Below are positions 53,809 through 62,803 of a DNA stretch of 64,000 bases, piece by piece (position 1 is the stretch's first letter; each line of letters starts with the position of its first letter). The DNA lies in contig NZ_LHZC01000055.1 in NCBI RefSeq assembly GCF_001580615.1, positions 62,001 to 126,000 of the forward strand, read 5' to 3'. The notes beneath the pieces were generated by a model that had not been told where the DNA came from, searched no databases, and was given only the letters and a program-made list of their open reading frames with translations. This stretch comes from Acetobacter malorum. Its GTDB lineage: Bacteria; Pseudomonadota; Alphaproteobacteria; Acetobacterales; Acetobacteraceae. The position numbers and the translations under genes were made by a program.

Positions 53809-54179
53809 GAGGACGGCTGTGCTTTCTGACCAAGGTTATTCAGCAGAAAATCCATGTAGGTTGCGGATTCAGGAAACAGCGTTTTTTCCTGACTGAATTC
53901 CTGCTGAGCCAGATCTGTCCTGCCTGTGGTGGCGTAGAGCATGCCCAGATGGGCGTGGAAGCCCGGCGGCAGCGCCAGCCCTTTGGCCTGTGCTTTCTGC
54001 ACGTCTTTTTCCAGCACAATAATCTGGGCCTGCGGGTCGGTCTGCCCTTTCAGATACAGATATTGCTGGGTGGGGAAGTCCTGCCAGCTATAAAGGGGCG
54101 GGGTTCTGCCCCCGTTGGAACATGCCGTCAGACAGCCCAGCAGGCCAAGGCCCGCCAGTGCTTTTGTGGACAAAGCCAT
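53805..54179 (-). CDS. DUF4810 lipoprotein
   Basis: 124 residues with a lipobox LTAC (Cys 20). The mature part starts with the family motif LYSWQDFPTQQYLYLKGQ and continues as a helical repeat (ALPPGFHAHLGMLYATTGR) resembling TPR. It is the middle gene of the three-gene lipoprotein operon; its stop overlaps the DUF799 start by four bases, and it starts 59 bases after the CsgG gene. Role unknown; a chaperone-like adaptor for CsgG is a guess from context. Confidence 0.86.
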   Translation of the reverse strand: MALSTKALAGLGLLGCLTACSNGGRTPPLYSWQDFPTQQYLYLKGQTDPQAQIIVLEKDVQKAQAKGLALPPGFHAHLGMLYATTGRTDLAQQEFSQEKTLFPESATYMDFLLNNLGQKAQPSS

Positions 54180-54238
54180 AAGCGATAAAATCCAGTTTTA
54201 AGAAACGCGTTTTTTTAAAAGCGGAGGGGTAGTACGCC

Positions 54239-54925
54239 TTACCGGATCTGCCCGGCATCCACCTGCTGCGCGAGATGATTGACGGCATCCTGCACGGCGA
54301 GATCCAGCACCTTGCCATTCAGCGTGGAATCATAGCTCGCGGTGCTGCCAAAACCGATAATTTCACGGTCAGACAAAGCATATTCCGCAGCGCCTTCGCT
54401 GGAGGTGACAATCTGCGAGGTCAGCGGATTGACGATCTGGAGGCTGACTTTGGCATAGGCAATCTGTTTGTGGCCGCGGCCTGCAATGCCAAACAGCTGC
54501 TGGTCGCCCACTTCCTTGCGGCCAAATGCCGTGACATCCCCCGTAATCAAATAATTGGCGCCCTGAATGCTCTGGCCCTGTTTGAGGAATGCGGCTTCCT
54601 GCCGGCCTTCCGTCAGATTATCGCGGTCCATCACGTTAAAGCGGCCGCTCTGTTGCAGGCGTGTGAGCAGGATGGTGCGGGCCTGATTGCCCAGCCGGTC
54701 AATCCCGTCTGAAAAAATGCCGTTCATATAATTGGAGCGGTTGGCAAACTTGCCTGCCGCAATCGCTACACGTGGCCCGTTATAAGCGGTCTGGGCGGCT
54801 GCTACGGGAGGAACAGGCAGCGTGCGCGAGGATTCCGTTGCGCATCCACACAGAAGCAGACCAGTCAGAGCAAGGCTGCTGATAGAAAAAACAGAACGCA
54901 AACCGATAATCCTTATAAAAATCAT
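54239..54925 (-). CDS. CsgG/HfaB family outer-membrane lipoprotein
   Basis: 228 residues with lipobox LCGC (Cys 28). CsgG-type features: ARTILLTRLQQSGRFNVMDRD, NYLITGDVTAFGR and a final VLDLAVQDAVNHLAQQVDAG. In curli systems CsgG forms the nine-fold secretion pore; HfaB anchors the holdfast. Here there are no curlin genes, and the partners are DUF4810 and DUF799 lipoproteins, an arrangement seen in other bacteria and of unknown function. The gene is the first of the operon. Confidence 0.88.
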   Translation of the reverse strand: MIFIRIIGLRSVFSISSLALTGLLLCGCATESSRTLPVPPVAAAQTAYNGPRVAIAAGKFANRSNYMNGIFSDGIDRLGNQARTILLTRLQQSGRFNVMDRDNLTEGRQEAAFLKQGQSIQGANYLITGDVTAFGRKEVGDQQLFGIAGRGHKQIAYAKVSLQIVNPLTSQIVTSSEGAAEYALSDREIIGFGSTASYDSTLNGKVLDLAVQDAVNHLAQQVDAGQIR

Positions 54926-55569
54926 AATGCGACAGATGTATACTCATGTTTAGAAAAATTGTGAATACTTTTGGATAGTATGAAAAATGCGTCTAATTTT
55001 TAAACCGATTGCTATTTGTGAGGTCCTCTTTCCTTTTTCTTCTGAAAAAGAGGCTAAAAAGCGTTCCGAAACAAAAAATCCGCTCTTGCGCAATCACGGG
55101 TCTGCATGGTCTCCCGCCAGCCTGCGGGGTGTCTCTGTTTGCCAGAAAAGGGTGCGTTTTTGCCTGTTGAGAGAAATAAGAACTGCGTGCAGATGTTGTC
55201 CGGAATGTCCTCCATGCACGACTCATGAGGGGCAGGAACAGGTTTGTGAAGGAGGCAGACGGTTCGACCGCTTACAGGCTCAGAGTCTTGCATCGTGCGG
55301 ACGAGCCGGGTTTACAGCCGATTCTTAAGACTTTGTCTTCCGGTCACTCAGAGAGAGTGTTTCAAAAAAGACACAAATCATGCTGTGTACGCATACCTGA
55401 ATTACCTTGCATGCAAGGAGAAGGCAGAAGTGTGTCGAAAATGTATCATTTCTGGTGCAAAATATTACCCAATTCTATTTTGGGGCTTCCCGACCGCACG
55501 GAAAGGCGGTTCTTAAGAAATTACGAGCTTAAAAACTATTTCACACCTTACACCTTGGGAACAAATTTG
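54926..55569. promoter_or_regulatory. 644-bp region before TonB receptor 2
   Basis: No gene I can defend. The left 100 bases are AT-rich and should hold the promoter of the CsgG operon. Further right is a perfect 14-bp palindrome CCTTGCATGCAAGG at 55405-55418. A 28-codon frame starts at a GTG at 55430 after AAGGAGAAGG and ends in a stop at 55516, so a leader peptide is possible. The reading frame of the receptor stays open back to 55225, which is probably chance. Long leader of an outer-membrane receptor. Confidence 0.45.
55405..55418. promoter_or_regulatory. 14-bp palindrome upstream of TonB receptor 2
   Basis: CCTTGCATGCAAGG is a perfect palindrome in the leader, 151 bases before the receptor start. 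It overlaps the Shine-Dalgarno of the 28-codon frame. It could be a regulator site. Confidence 0.4.
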
Positions 55570-58500
55570 ATGGTGCAGAGACATCGCAGATTGACAAAAC
55601 ACGGGCAGAGCAAAAAAGGACGCGTTTCCCTGTCCTTCTCCCTGCTGTATGTTTTGCCGGTTCTTACTGCCAGCGCACCGGTTTTTGCGCAGGCTGCTGC
55701 CCCGCAGGATGCAGCAAATGCGGCAGAAGTCGCACCGGGTTCTGCCAAAGCCTCCAAGAAATATGTCACCCGCTCCAAAACCAGAGCAACGACGACGGCT
55801 GCACCGGCTAAAGCCTCTGTGGCCCCGGCGGCTCCTGCCACAGCAGCCCCGATCGCCGGAGCGCCCATCAGCGCATCCAAAACCACGTCTGCGCGTAACA
55901 CTGTTTCCAATGCCCGGCTTGCTGCGGCGGAATCCAATAAGCCGGAAAGCGTGACGGTTATCGGGTCCCTTTTTAAAGACCCGAACCTGAAAAGCATGTC
56001 TCCCATCACGCACATTTCGCGTCAGGACATGCAGCGTCGCGGCTTTGCAAACGTCACCGATGCTCTGCAGTCTCTCTCGTCCAACGGGGCCGGGACGCTC
56101 ACAAACGCCTTCTCTGCAAACGGCGCGTTTGCCGGGGGTGCGTCTGCGCCGTCCCTGCGCGGCCTTTCCACAGATTCCACACTGGTTCTGATGGACGGCA
56201 TGCGTCTGTCCTACTATCCGCTTTCTGATGATGGTGAACGCAACTTTGTGGACACCAACTGGATGCCCTCTTCCATCATGGAATCAGTGGATACCATGGA
56301 AGATGCAGGTTCCTCCCTTTACGGTGCAGATGCGGTCGCGGGTGTGATCAACTACAACACCCGTAAAGAAATCAAAGGGTTTGAAGGTAACGCGGAAGGT
56401 GGTCTGGCGCAGGGCGGCTTTGGTGGCCACCAGAAGCTTTACGCCACCTACGGTGTGGGTGACCTGCATCGTGATGGCTATAACTTCTACATCAACTCCG
56501 AATACCAGCAGGATGACGCAATCTATAACCGCCAGCTGGCATATCCGTATAATACGGCAAACCTTTCCGGCCTTGGCGGGATTGACGGCACAACAAACGT
56601 TTCTGATGGTGCTGGCGGCATCAGTAACTTTGGTCCAACCCCTGTTGCATTGGTGCGGCCCAGCAATGGTGGCAACAGCGGCACCGGCCCATGGCAGTTG
56701 CTGAACCAGGGGGCTGGTTGCGGCAAATACGGATCTGTTGTTACGGGTACAGTGGCCGGCGCTCCGGGAACCAGCCAGGCCTGCTCTCAGGATTCTGTAA
56801 ACGACTATTCCCAGATTTCGCCGTCCCTGCGGCGTATCAGCGCTACGGCGCATCTGACTGTGGACGTGACGCCGCGTTCTCAGTTGACGACGATGTTCAT
56901 GTATTCTCAGGCTCTTTCTGAGTATACAGGCACCCCTTATGCAGCACGGTCGCGTTCTCAGTCCCGTAATGCGGATACCTTGAGCACCCCTCTGCCTGTT
57001 TACCTGCCAGATGGCTCTGTCAACCCCAACAATCCGTTCGCCTCGGAAAATCAGGCAGCTGAGGTCATGTATGCGTTTGGTGACATAACGCCCACCACGG
57101 AGCAGTTCAGCCAGAACTTCCGTGGCGCCATCCGTTACAATGGCACAGCCGCCTCCCATTGGGGGTCTGACTGGAATTACGACGTTAACTTTACCGGCAT
57201 GAACACCATGCTGCAGCAGACCATTACGGGTGCTCCAACCATTGCCGGTATCAAAAACGCAATCATCAACGGCACGTATGATTTTGTTGATCCCACGCAG
57301 AACAGTCAGGCTGTTCTGAATTCCATCGCGCCGAAAAACGTCATGAACGCCCGCTCGCAGGAATATTCGGGTGACATGCATGTGTCCAAAGGGCTGTTCC
57401 GCCTGCCCGGCGGTATGGCGAACCTCGCAATTGGCGGTAACATCCGTTACGAGGCCCTGAACGATCCGAGTGCTAACCCGTATGACCGTGAAAACCCCGA
57501 TGCGCAGTATGTAGGGTATATCAACCCCTTCAACGCTGCCGGGAGCCGCTGGGTTGAGGCTGGTTACTGGGAACTCGGGCTGCCGTTCCACAAAATGGTA
57601 CAGGCTGATATTTCCGGCCGTTATGACCATTACGCGCAGGGCAGCGGCTTTGGCCGTTACTCGCCCAAGGCTGGTCTGTCCTTCACGCCCGTGCGTCAGT
57701 TCACGCTGCGTGGCACGTTCTCTCGTGGTTTCCGCGTGCCGAGCTTTGCGGAAACAAACGGCATGAACGTGGCCTACACCACGTATAACGTGACCAACCA
57801 GAACTTCATCAACCAGCATCTGAATTCCAACGGTACGGCAAACAGCTATGCTCAGGCTTACAGCCTTGGGCAGAACACGGCTGGTAACCCCAACCTGAAG
57901 CCGGAAATTTCCACCAACTTTACCGGGTCTGCCATCATCCGTCCCACGGACTGGCTGAACTTTACGTTCGGGTATTACTACGTCAAAAAGAGCAATTACA
58001 TTGCACCGAACCCGCTGGGTGCGACGGCTATTGCCAACGCATGGTTGCAGGGTGGTGATGCAGCTGTCCCGGCCGGTACAAGCGTGACGCCGGACGTGGT
58101 TGATACGCAGAGCCCCAACGGGCAGGTGCGTCCGTACATGGTGAATCTGGGCTATCTGAACACCCGCAGTCTGGTGACAGATGGTGTGGATATGAAGGTG
58201 AATGCCAATGTGCGTCTGCCGGGCTTCCTGCGGGATGTCCGTCTGATCAGCACCGGGCAGGCAACCTATGTCCGCTCCTTCAACCTGACCATGCCGGATG
58301 GAAGTGTGCAGCATTGGGCTGGCACGCTGGCTCCGTATAACGCGGTCTCGGCTTCCGGCACACCCCGCTGGCGCGCCAACTGGTCCAACACCTTCCTCTG
58401 GAAAAAACTGGCTGTTACGCCGACGGTTTACTACACCAGCGGTTATAAAAACGTGGCAGAAGACACCAACGGTGTCGGCACCCGGAGCTGCAGTGACAGC

Positions 58501-58752
58501 GCGAACCTTCTGGCCGGTAGCTCAGAGGCTCCCGCTACGCAGTGCCACATCAAGAACTGGTGGGATGTGGACCTGAACGTGACCTACCGTATCAATGACA
58601 GATGGCGCATTTACACCACGGTGTATAACCTCCTTGGCTTCCGCGCTCCTGCCGATTACGGGACGTACGGTTCTTACCTCTACAACTCTTCCTGGTCTCA
58701 AAAGGGTGCCATCATGCGTTCCTTCCAGTTCGGTGTGAACGTAGCCCTTTAA
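55570..58752 (+). CDS. TonB-dependent outer-membrane receptor 2
   Basis: 1060 residues from the start at 55570, which has GGGA about ten bases before and gives a signal peptide (1-41, with LSFSLLYVLPV) matching that of receptor 1. After a long Ala/Thr/Lys/Pro-rich linker (about 45-120) comes a TonB box-like ESVTVIGSL at 126-134 and a plug with LVLMDGMRLSYYPL and SSLYGADAVAGVINYN. The barrel runs to an aromatic C-terminus. Substrate unknown. The in-frame extension to 55225 lacks a site and a signal peptide, so it is not used. Two hairpins end the transcript. Confidence 0.92.
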   Translation: MVQRHRRLTKHGQSKKGRVSLSFSLLYVLPVLTASAPVFAQAAAPQDAANAAEVAPGSAKASKKYVTRSKTRATTTAAPAKASVAPAAPATAAPIAGAPISASKTTSARNTVSNARLAAAESNKPESVTVIGSLFKDPNLKSMSPITHISRQDMQRRGFANVTDALQSLSSNGAGTLTNAFSANGAFAGGASAPSLRGLSTDSTLVLMDGMRLSYYPLSDDGERNFVDTNWMPSSIMESVDTMEDAGSSLYGADAVAGVINYNTRKEIKGFEGNAEGGLAQGGFGGHQKLYATYGVGDLHRDGYNFYINSEYQQDDAIYNRQLAYPYNTANLSGLGGIDGTTNVSDGAGGISNFGPTPVALVRPSNGGNSGTGPWQLLNQGAGCGKYGSVVTGTVAGAPGTSQACSQDSVNDYSQISPSLRRISATAHLTVDVTPRSQLTTMFMYSQALSEYTGTPYAARSRSQSRNADTLSTPLPVYLPDGSVNPNNPFASENQAAEVMYAFGDITPTTEQFSQNFRGAIRYNGTAASHWGSDWNYDVNFTGMNTMLQQTITGAPTIAGIKNAIINGTYDFVDPTQNSQAVLNSIAPKNVMNARSQEYSGDMHVSKGLFRLPGGMANLAIGGNIRYEALNDPSANPYDRENPDAQYVGYINPFNAAGSRWVEAGYWELGLPFHKMVQADISGRYDHYAQGSGFGRYSPKAGLSFTPVRQFTLRGTFSRGFRVPSFAETNGMNVAYTTYNVTNQNFINQHLNSNGTANSYAQAYSLGQNTAGNPNLKPEISTNFTGSAIIRPTDWLNFTFGYYYVKKSNYIAPNPLGATAIANAWLQGGDAAVPAGTSVTPDVVDTQSPNGQVRPYMVNLGYLNTRSLVTDGVDMKVNANVRLPGFLRDVRLISTGQATYVRSFNLTMPDGSVQHWAGTLAPYNAVSASGTPRWRANWSNTFLWKKLAVTPTVYYTSGYKNVAEDTNGVGTRSCSDSANLLAGSSEAPATQCHIKNWWDVDLNVTYRINDRWRIYTTVYNLLGFRAPADYGTYGSYLYNSSWSQKGAIMRSFQFGVNVAL

Positions 58753-58759
58753 TCCACAA

Positions 58760-58865
58760 CACAGAGTTTGCAGGGTGGTCTCTCTTAACCGTCCTGCAAA
58801 CTGTGTCAGGATACTTCGGGTGATATAAAAAAGGGTCAGAGGATTATCCTCTGACCCTTTTTTTA
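58760..58865. terminator. two tandem hairpins after TonB receptor 2
   Basis: First hairpin: GTTTGCAGG (58766-58774) pairs with CCTGCAAAC (58793-58801), flanked by CACA/TGTG. Second: a 16-bp stem AAAAAGGGTCAGAGGA / TCCTCTGACCCTTTTT around TTA, with A and T runs, a strong bidirectional terminator between convergent receptor and permease genes. Confidence 0.92.
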
Positions 58866-58916
58866 TGGGCTGTTCCCAATGTTTCGGAAATCAGCCTGAA
58901 CTGTGCGGGTGTGTGA

Positions 58917-60515
58917 CTACCGCATAATAAACTGCTGCACCGCCACCATCACGCCAAGGCAGATGGTCAGGAACAGGCTGTGTTTAAAGGTGCGGGCCAG
59001 CACCACGCCTTCCTGCCCTTTGAGGGACGTGACGGCCACGCCGGTAGTGATGTTCTGCGGGGAGATCATTTTTCCCATCACGCCGCCGGAGGAGTTGGCG
59101 GAAGCAAACACCACCGGGTCCAGCGAGAGCTGGTGCGCTGCTGCCACCTGCAAATTGCCGAACAGTGCGTTGCCGGATGTGTCACTGCCGGTCAGGAAGA
59201 CCGCAATCCAGCCAAGGAAGACGGACACGAAGGGGAACAGAACCCCTGTGGAGGCCACGGCATATCCCAGCGTATAGGTCATGCCGGAATAGTTCATCAG
59301 AAAAGCCAGCCCGATGGTCAGGGCAACCGTCACCACGGCCAGCCAGCCCTGCCGGGCGGTTGTGACCAGTGCGGCCCAGATTTTACGCGGGGCAAGGCGG
59401 GTGAACAGCGCCGTCAGCAGGGCGGAAACCAGAATGGCCGTGCCCGTGCCCAGAGGCTCAAAGTTCCAGACCGCCGCATAAGGTTTCTGATACAGCGAGA
59501 TAAAGACCTGATGGTCCAGCCCCGGCCATTTGATAGGCATCGCGCCAATTTTGGCAATGTGCAGAGAATCCCACACAATCACCACCAGCACGACCGTGAT
59601 CCACGGAATCCAGCCCTGCCAGTGCGGGCCATTCCACTCGCCAGCCTTGCGGGGCGCCTGTTGCAGAATACGGTCGTCAATGGCGTGGGCCGGGTCAGGC
59701 GTTGGCTGCCAGATTTTCAAAAACGCAATGGTCGCCAGAAGGGAAACGCAGGAGGAGAGCACGTTGGTCAGGCTGTACGTCACCCAGCTTGATACAACCA
59801 GCAGTGTCAGAGCAAAGCTCCCGCTGGCCACCACCAGCACCGGCCAGATCTGCCGCAGTGTGGACCAGCCCGCATACAGCACCATCACATAAAACGGGAT
59901 GAAGAAGGCGAAGGGCGCAATCTGGTGGCCAATGGTCGCCCCCAGCGTATCGGCGGGCAGGCCGGTAATGGAGGCCAGCACGGTAATGGGAATACCAAGG
60001 CCGCCAAACGCCACCGGGGCGGAGTTGAAGATCAGCACATAGGTCAGGGCTTCCAGCGCGGGGAAGCCGAGCATGATCAGCAAGGCGCTGGTAATGGCGA
60101 CAGGTGTGCCAAACCCGGCCACCCCTTCCAGCGCCGCGCTGAAGCAGAACCCCAGCACCACCAGCATAATCCGGCGGTCATTGGGCAGGTGGGTGATAAT
60201 CCATTGCCGGAAGGCGTCAAACCGCCCGCTTTCCATGGCGATGTTGAAGAGAAACAGCGCGGAAAGCGCAATCCACATCACCGGCAGGAAAGAGAAAATC
60301 ACGCCGTTGCTGATGCTGGCGAGGGCGAGTGACACCGGCAGCCCCCAGACGCCAAGGGCCATGATAACCCCCACAATCAGCCCACCCAGCGTGGCCTGCC
60401 AGGCGGGGCGCCTCAGCACGCCCATCAGGATCAGGGTTGTGAGAATAGGGGCGGCGGCAAGAATAAAGGAAAGAACCAGAGAGTGACCTGCAGGCACGAG
60501 AGGCTGAATGAACAT
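58917..60515 (-). CDS. L-lactate permease family transporter
   Basis: 532-residue inner-membrane protein with about 13-14 helices, of the LldP/GlcA family that imports L- and D-lactate (and glycolate) with protons. AALEGVAGFGTPVAITSAL and the VAFGGLGIPITVLASITGLP segment are landmarks, as is GNALFGNLQVAAAHQLSL. It would supply the D-lactate dehydrogenase encoded at 17272-18993. It faces an SLT gene across a 285-base divergent region that contains a 14-bp palindrome at 60697-60710. Confidence 0.94.
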   Translation of the reverse strand: MFIQPLVPAGHSLVLSFILAAAPILTTLILMGVLRRPAWQATLGGLIVGVIMALGVWGLPVSLALASISNGVIFSFLPVMWIALSALFLFNIAMESGRFDAFRQWIITHLPNDRRIMLVVLGFCFSAALEGVAGFGTPVAITSALLIMLGFPALEALTYVLIFNSAPVAFGGLGIPITVLASITGLPADTLGATIGHQIAPFAFFIPFYVMVLYAGWSTLRQIWPVLVVASGSFALTLLVVSSWVTYSLTNVLSSCVSLLATIAFLKIWQPTPDPAHAIDDRILQQAPRKAGEWNGPHWQGWIPWITVVLVVIVWDSLHIAKIGAMPIKWPGLDHQVFISLYQKPYAAVWNFEPLGTGTAILVSALLTALFTRLAPRKIWAALVTTARQGWLAVVTVALTIGLAFLMNYSGMTYTLGYAVASTGVLFPFVSVFLGWIAVFLTGSDTSGNALFGNLQVAAAHQLSLDPVVFASANSSGGVMGKMISPQNITTGVAVTSLKGQEGVVLARTFKHSLFLTICLGVMVAVQQFIMR

Positions 60516-60696
60516 GATCGTCTCTTTGACAGGATTGATCCCAAAAACGGGAAGGTCCTATGCGTAACGTGCAAGTCTGTAAGAGGCTGACTCACGTTTG
60601 AGTGTAAGCTGTCCGGGCAGGGGGCCTCAGCAGTGGAAGAGGCGGAGAAAAGCCGTTTTCATTAAAATGACATAATAGTAACCTTAACAGCATCAT

Positions 60697-60710
60697 CCCT
60701 GATATCAGGG
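60697..60710. promoter_or_regulatory. 14-bp palindrome in the permease/transglycosylase divergent region
   Basis: CCCTGATATCAGGG, perfect palindrome 181 bases upstream of the permease start and 90 upstream of the transglycosylase start. A regulator site is possible; it does not match the LldR consensus I know. Confidence 0.4.
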
Positions 60711-60800
60711 TCACTTGAAGGTTTCTGGCGGAGCGTAGCGTAAAACAGGCGCGTCAGTCGGGCAGAACAAGGCCCGGCGCGCAGGGGTAAGGGGCAGATT

Positions 60801-62261
60801 GTGCGGAGTCGAACACCAAAAGCACATTCACTTTGCGTGCTGGTAACAGCGCTCGGGCTGGGGGCAGGCGGCGGCTTGCTGCCCGCACAGGCCCGTTCCT
60901 ACCATGCTGTGTATGACCCCAATGCTGCCTATGACCCGGATGCCATTTACGACAGGGGCACCGTCGAGACGACGCACCCGGCCTACCGCGCTCCCGGCCC
61001 GGCGGAAGATCCGTGGGGGCCATATATCCGGCAGGCAGCCAAGCGCTTTGCTCTCCCCGAGACGTGGATCCGGGCTGTCATGCAGCAGGAATCCGGCGGC
61101 AAACAATATCTCAATGGTGGGCTGACAACGTCCGGGGCAGGGGCGATGGGGCTGATGCAACTCATGCCCGCCACCTATGCGGACATGCAGAGCCAGTATG
61201 GTTTGGGGGGTGACCCCTATAACCCGAAGGACAATATTCAGGCCGGGGCCGCCTATATCCGCCTGATGTATGACCGGTACGGCGCACCGGGCTTTCTGGC
61301 CGCCTACAACGCCGGGCCGGACCGGGTGGATGATTACCTGAACAACGGCCGCCATCTGCCGGATGAAACGGTGAATTACGTGGCGGCCATCACCCCGCAT
61401 CTGGGCGGGGGCGTGGCCGTGCGCGGCAAATGGGCACCCGTGCCTATCCAGAGCACAACGCAGGTTGCGTATTCCGAGGCCTATTACGCCAAGGCTGATC
61501 TCTCCCGCACCGCCGATGGCTGCCTGAGAGACCCGGATGCCGCGTATGATCCTTCTGCGCCCTGTTTGATGGACCGCGACATTCCGCACCCCGACCCGGT
61601 GCCTGAGGCCACCAGCCCGGCCCCTGTCGCAGTGGCGCAGGACGACGTGTCTGCCGCGCCTGCACAGGCTCAGATGGCGACTAACACAGGGGGGAGTCAT
61701 GTCGGACAGTTTACGTCTGGTTCTTCATCTTACGAAACAGCAGCGCCCATACAGACAGCATCTGCTGCGCCTGTAACGCAGTCCGCTGCTATCACGCAGA
61801 CCAGCCTGCCCGCGGCTCGTGTCATGCCGGCCTCTTTCACCTCTGCACCGTCTCAAACAGCCCGCGTGCAAAATGCTGTTTACACATCGCCCGCGTCGTC
61901 TTCTGCGCATGTGCTGAGGTTGCCCGCTTCCTATTCGCCATCTGCCGGGGCAAGCCGTGCCCCGATGCTGTCTTCCGCGGTCGCAACACGATCTTTGCAG
62001 ACACCGCATACCGGTAAGGGCGGCACAGTGCAGGTGGGTGCGTTCGCATCCTATGCCGAAGCGCGGCGTACAGCAGAAAGTGTAAACCGTGTTCTCGCGT
62101 CTCGCTCCATGCAGGCAACGCCGACAGTGCAGTCAGTCTCCATTTCCGGAAAAGCCATGTACCGGGCACAGCTTGTCGCCAGTGATGACGCAGCCGCTTT
62201 CGGTGTTTGCCAGGTTCTGCACGCCCACTCTATGCCCTGTATCCCGGTAAGGAGCAGCTAA
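60801..62261 (+). CDS. secreted lytic transglycosylase with SPOR domain (paralogue 2)
   Basis: 486 residues from a GTG start with AAGGGG upstream. Signal peptide about 1-31 (ending LPAQARS), no lipobox, so it is periplasmic. A short repeat YDPNAAYDPDAIYD follows. The SLT domain spans about 70-195 with catalytic Glu 97 in AVMQQESGG, MGLMQLMPATYADMQ and FLAAYNAGPDR. A low-complexity Ser/Ala/Thr segment and a C-terminal SPOR domain follow (VQVGAFASYAEARRTAES). Two cysteines sit in the SPOR part as in paralogue 1. It would cut glycan strands at the septum. The convergent neighbour encodes an Ivy-type lysozyme inhibitor. Confidence 0.92.
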   Translation: MRSRTPKAHSLCVLVTALGLGAGGGLLPAQARSYHAVYDPNAAYDPDAIYDRGTVETTHPAYRAPGPAEDPWGPYIRQAAKRFALPETWIRAVMQQESGGKQYLNGGLTTSGAGAMGLMQLMPATYADMQSQYGLGGDPYNPKDNIQAGAAYIRLMYDRYGAPGFLAAYNAGPDRVDDYLNNGRHLPDETVNYVAAITPHLGGGVAVRGKWAPVPIQSTTQVAYSEAYYAKADLSRTADGCLRDPDAAYDPSAPCLMDRDIPHPDPVPEATSPAPVAVAQDDVSAAPAQAQMATNTGGSHVGQFTSGSSSYETAAPIQTASAAPVTQSAAITQTSLPAARVMPASFTSAPSQTARVQNAVYTSPASSSAHVLRLPASYSPSAGASRAPMLSSAVATRSLQTPHTGKGGTVQVGAFASYAEARRTAESVNRVLASRSMQATPTVQSVSISGKAMYRAQLVASDDAAAFGVCQVLHAHSMPCIPVRSS

Positions 62262-62304
62262 GCCAGCGGGCAATGATTCCATGGGGTCATTGCCCTTTAA
62301 GGCG

Positions 62305-62718
62305 TTATTTCGCCGGATCATCCGGGTTGTTTTTGTGGTAAGAGGCCGTGAGCACAGCAAGAGTTTCCGCGTTCGGCTCACCAAGCGGTAGCTTGTAAAG
62401 CGTTTTGCCGTAACGGCGGGACAGCAGGCCCCATGTCGCCTTGCCATCTTCCGAGAACACAACGTCAAGCTGATGGTCGCCGCAGTCATGCGGTTTGCAC
62501 AGATGGCCTGTCAGATAGGTCTTGCCGTTCTGCTTCAGCGTTTCGGTCGGCACGGAAACAGCCGCGGCTTTTGTAACCCAGTCAGGCAGTTCCGTCATGG
62601 CCTGATAGGCGTGGCGGTATTTGACCGTATTGACCAGATCCGCCGTGGTTTGCGTGCTTTGTGCAAAAGCCGGGGTCGCGAGGCAAAGAGCCAGTGCCAT
62701 AAAAGGAAGTTTTTTCAT
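62305..62718 (-). CDS. ivy: Ivy-type lysozyme inhibitor
   Basis: 137 residues from the start at 62718, with AGGAG upstream. A signal peptide (1-19, ending ATPAFA) predicts a periplasmic protein. It matches the vertebrate C-type lysozyme inhibitor family Ivy: the protruding loop CKPHDC at residues 74-79 inserts into the lysozyme active site in E. coli Ivy, and QLDVVFSEDGKATWGLL follows. The gene is convergent with the lytic transglycosylase at 60801. Ivy proteins can also bind lytic transglycosylases, so it may restrain the neighbouring enzyme. Confidence 0.9.
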   Translation of the reverse strand: MKKLPFMALALCLATPAFAQSTQTTADLVNTVKYRHAYQAMTELPDWVTKAAAVSVPTETLKQNGKTYLTGHLCKPHDCGDHQLDVVFSEDGKATWGLLSRRYGKTLYKLPLGEPNAETLAVLTASYHKNNPDDPAK

Positions 62719-62803
62719 TCTTGTTGCTCCTGTCAGAAGGCTGCAAAAGGATAGCCCCGCCAGTATAAACCCGTTAGACTCAAACACAGAGTATAAAATA
62801 CGG

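Noticed and set aside
55225-55569. N-terminal extension of TonB receptor 2 to 55225
   Set aside because: The extension would bury the signal peptide and has no family resemblance; the ATG at 55570 has a suitable site.
56284-58314. A 676-codon minus-strand frame antisense to TonB receptor 2
   Set aside because: The plus strand encodes a clear receptor; the antisense frame has no ribosome site or motif.
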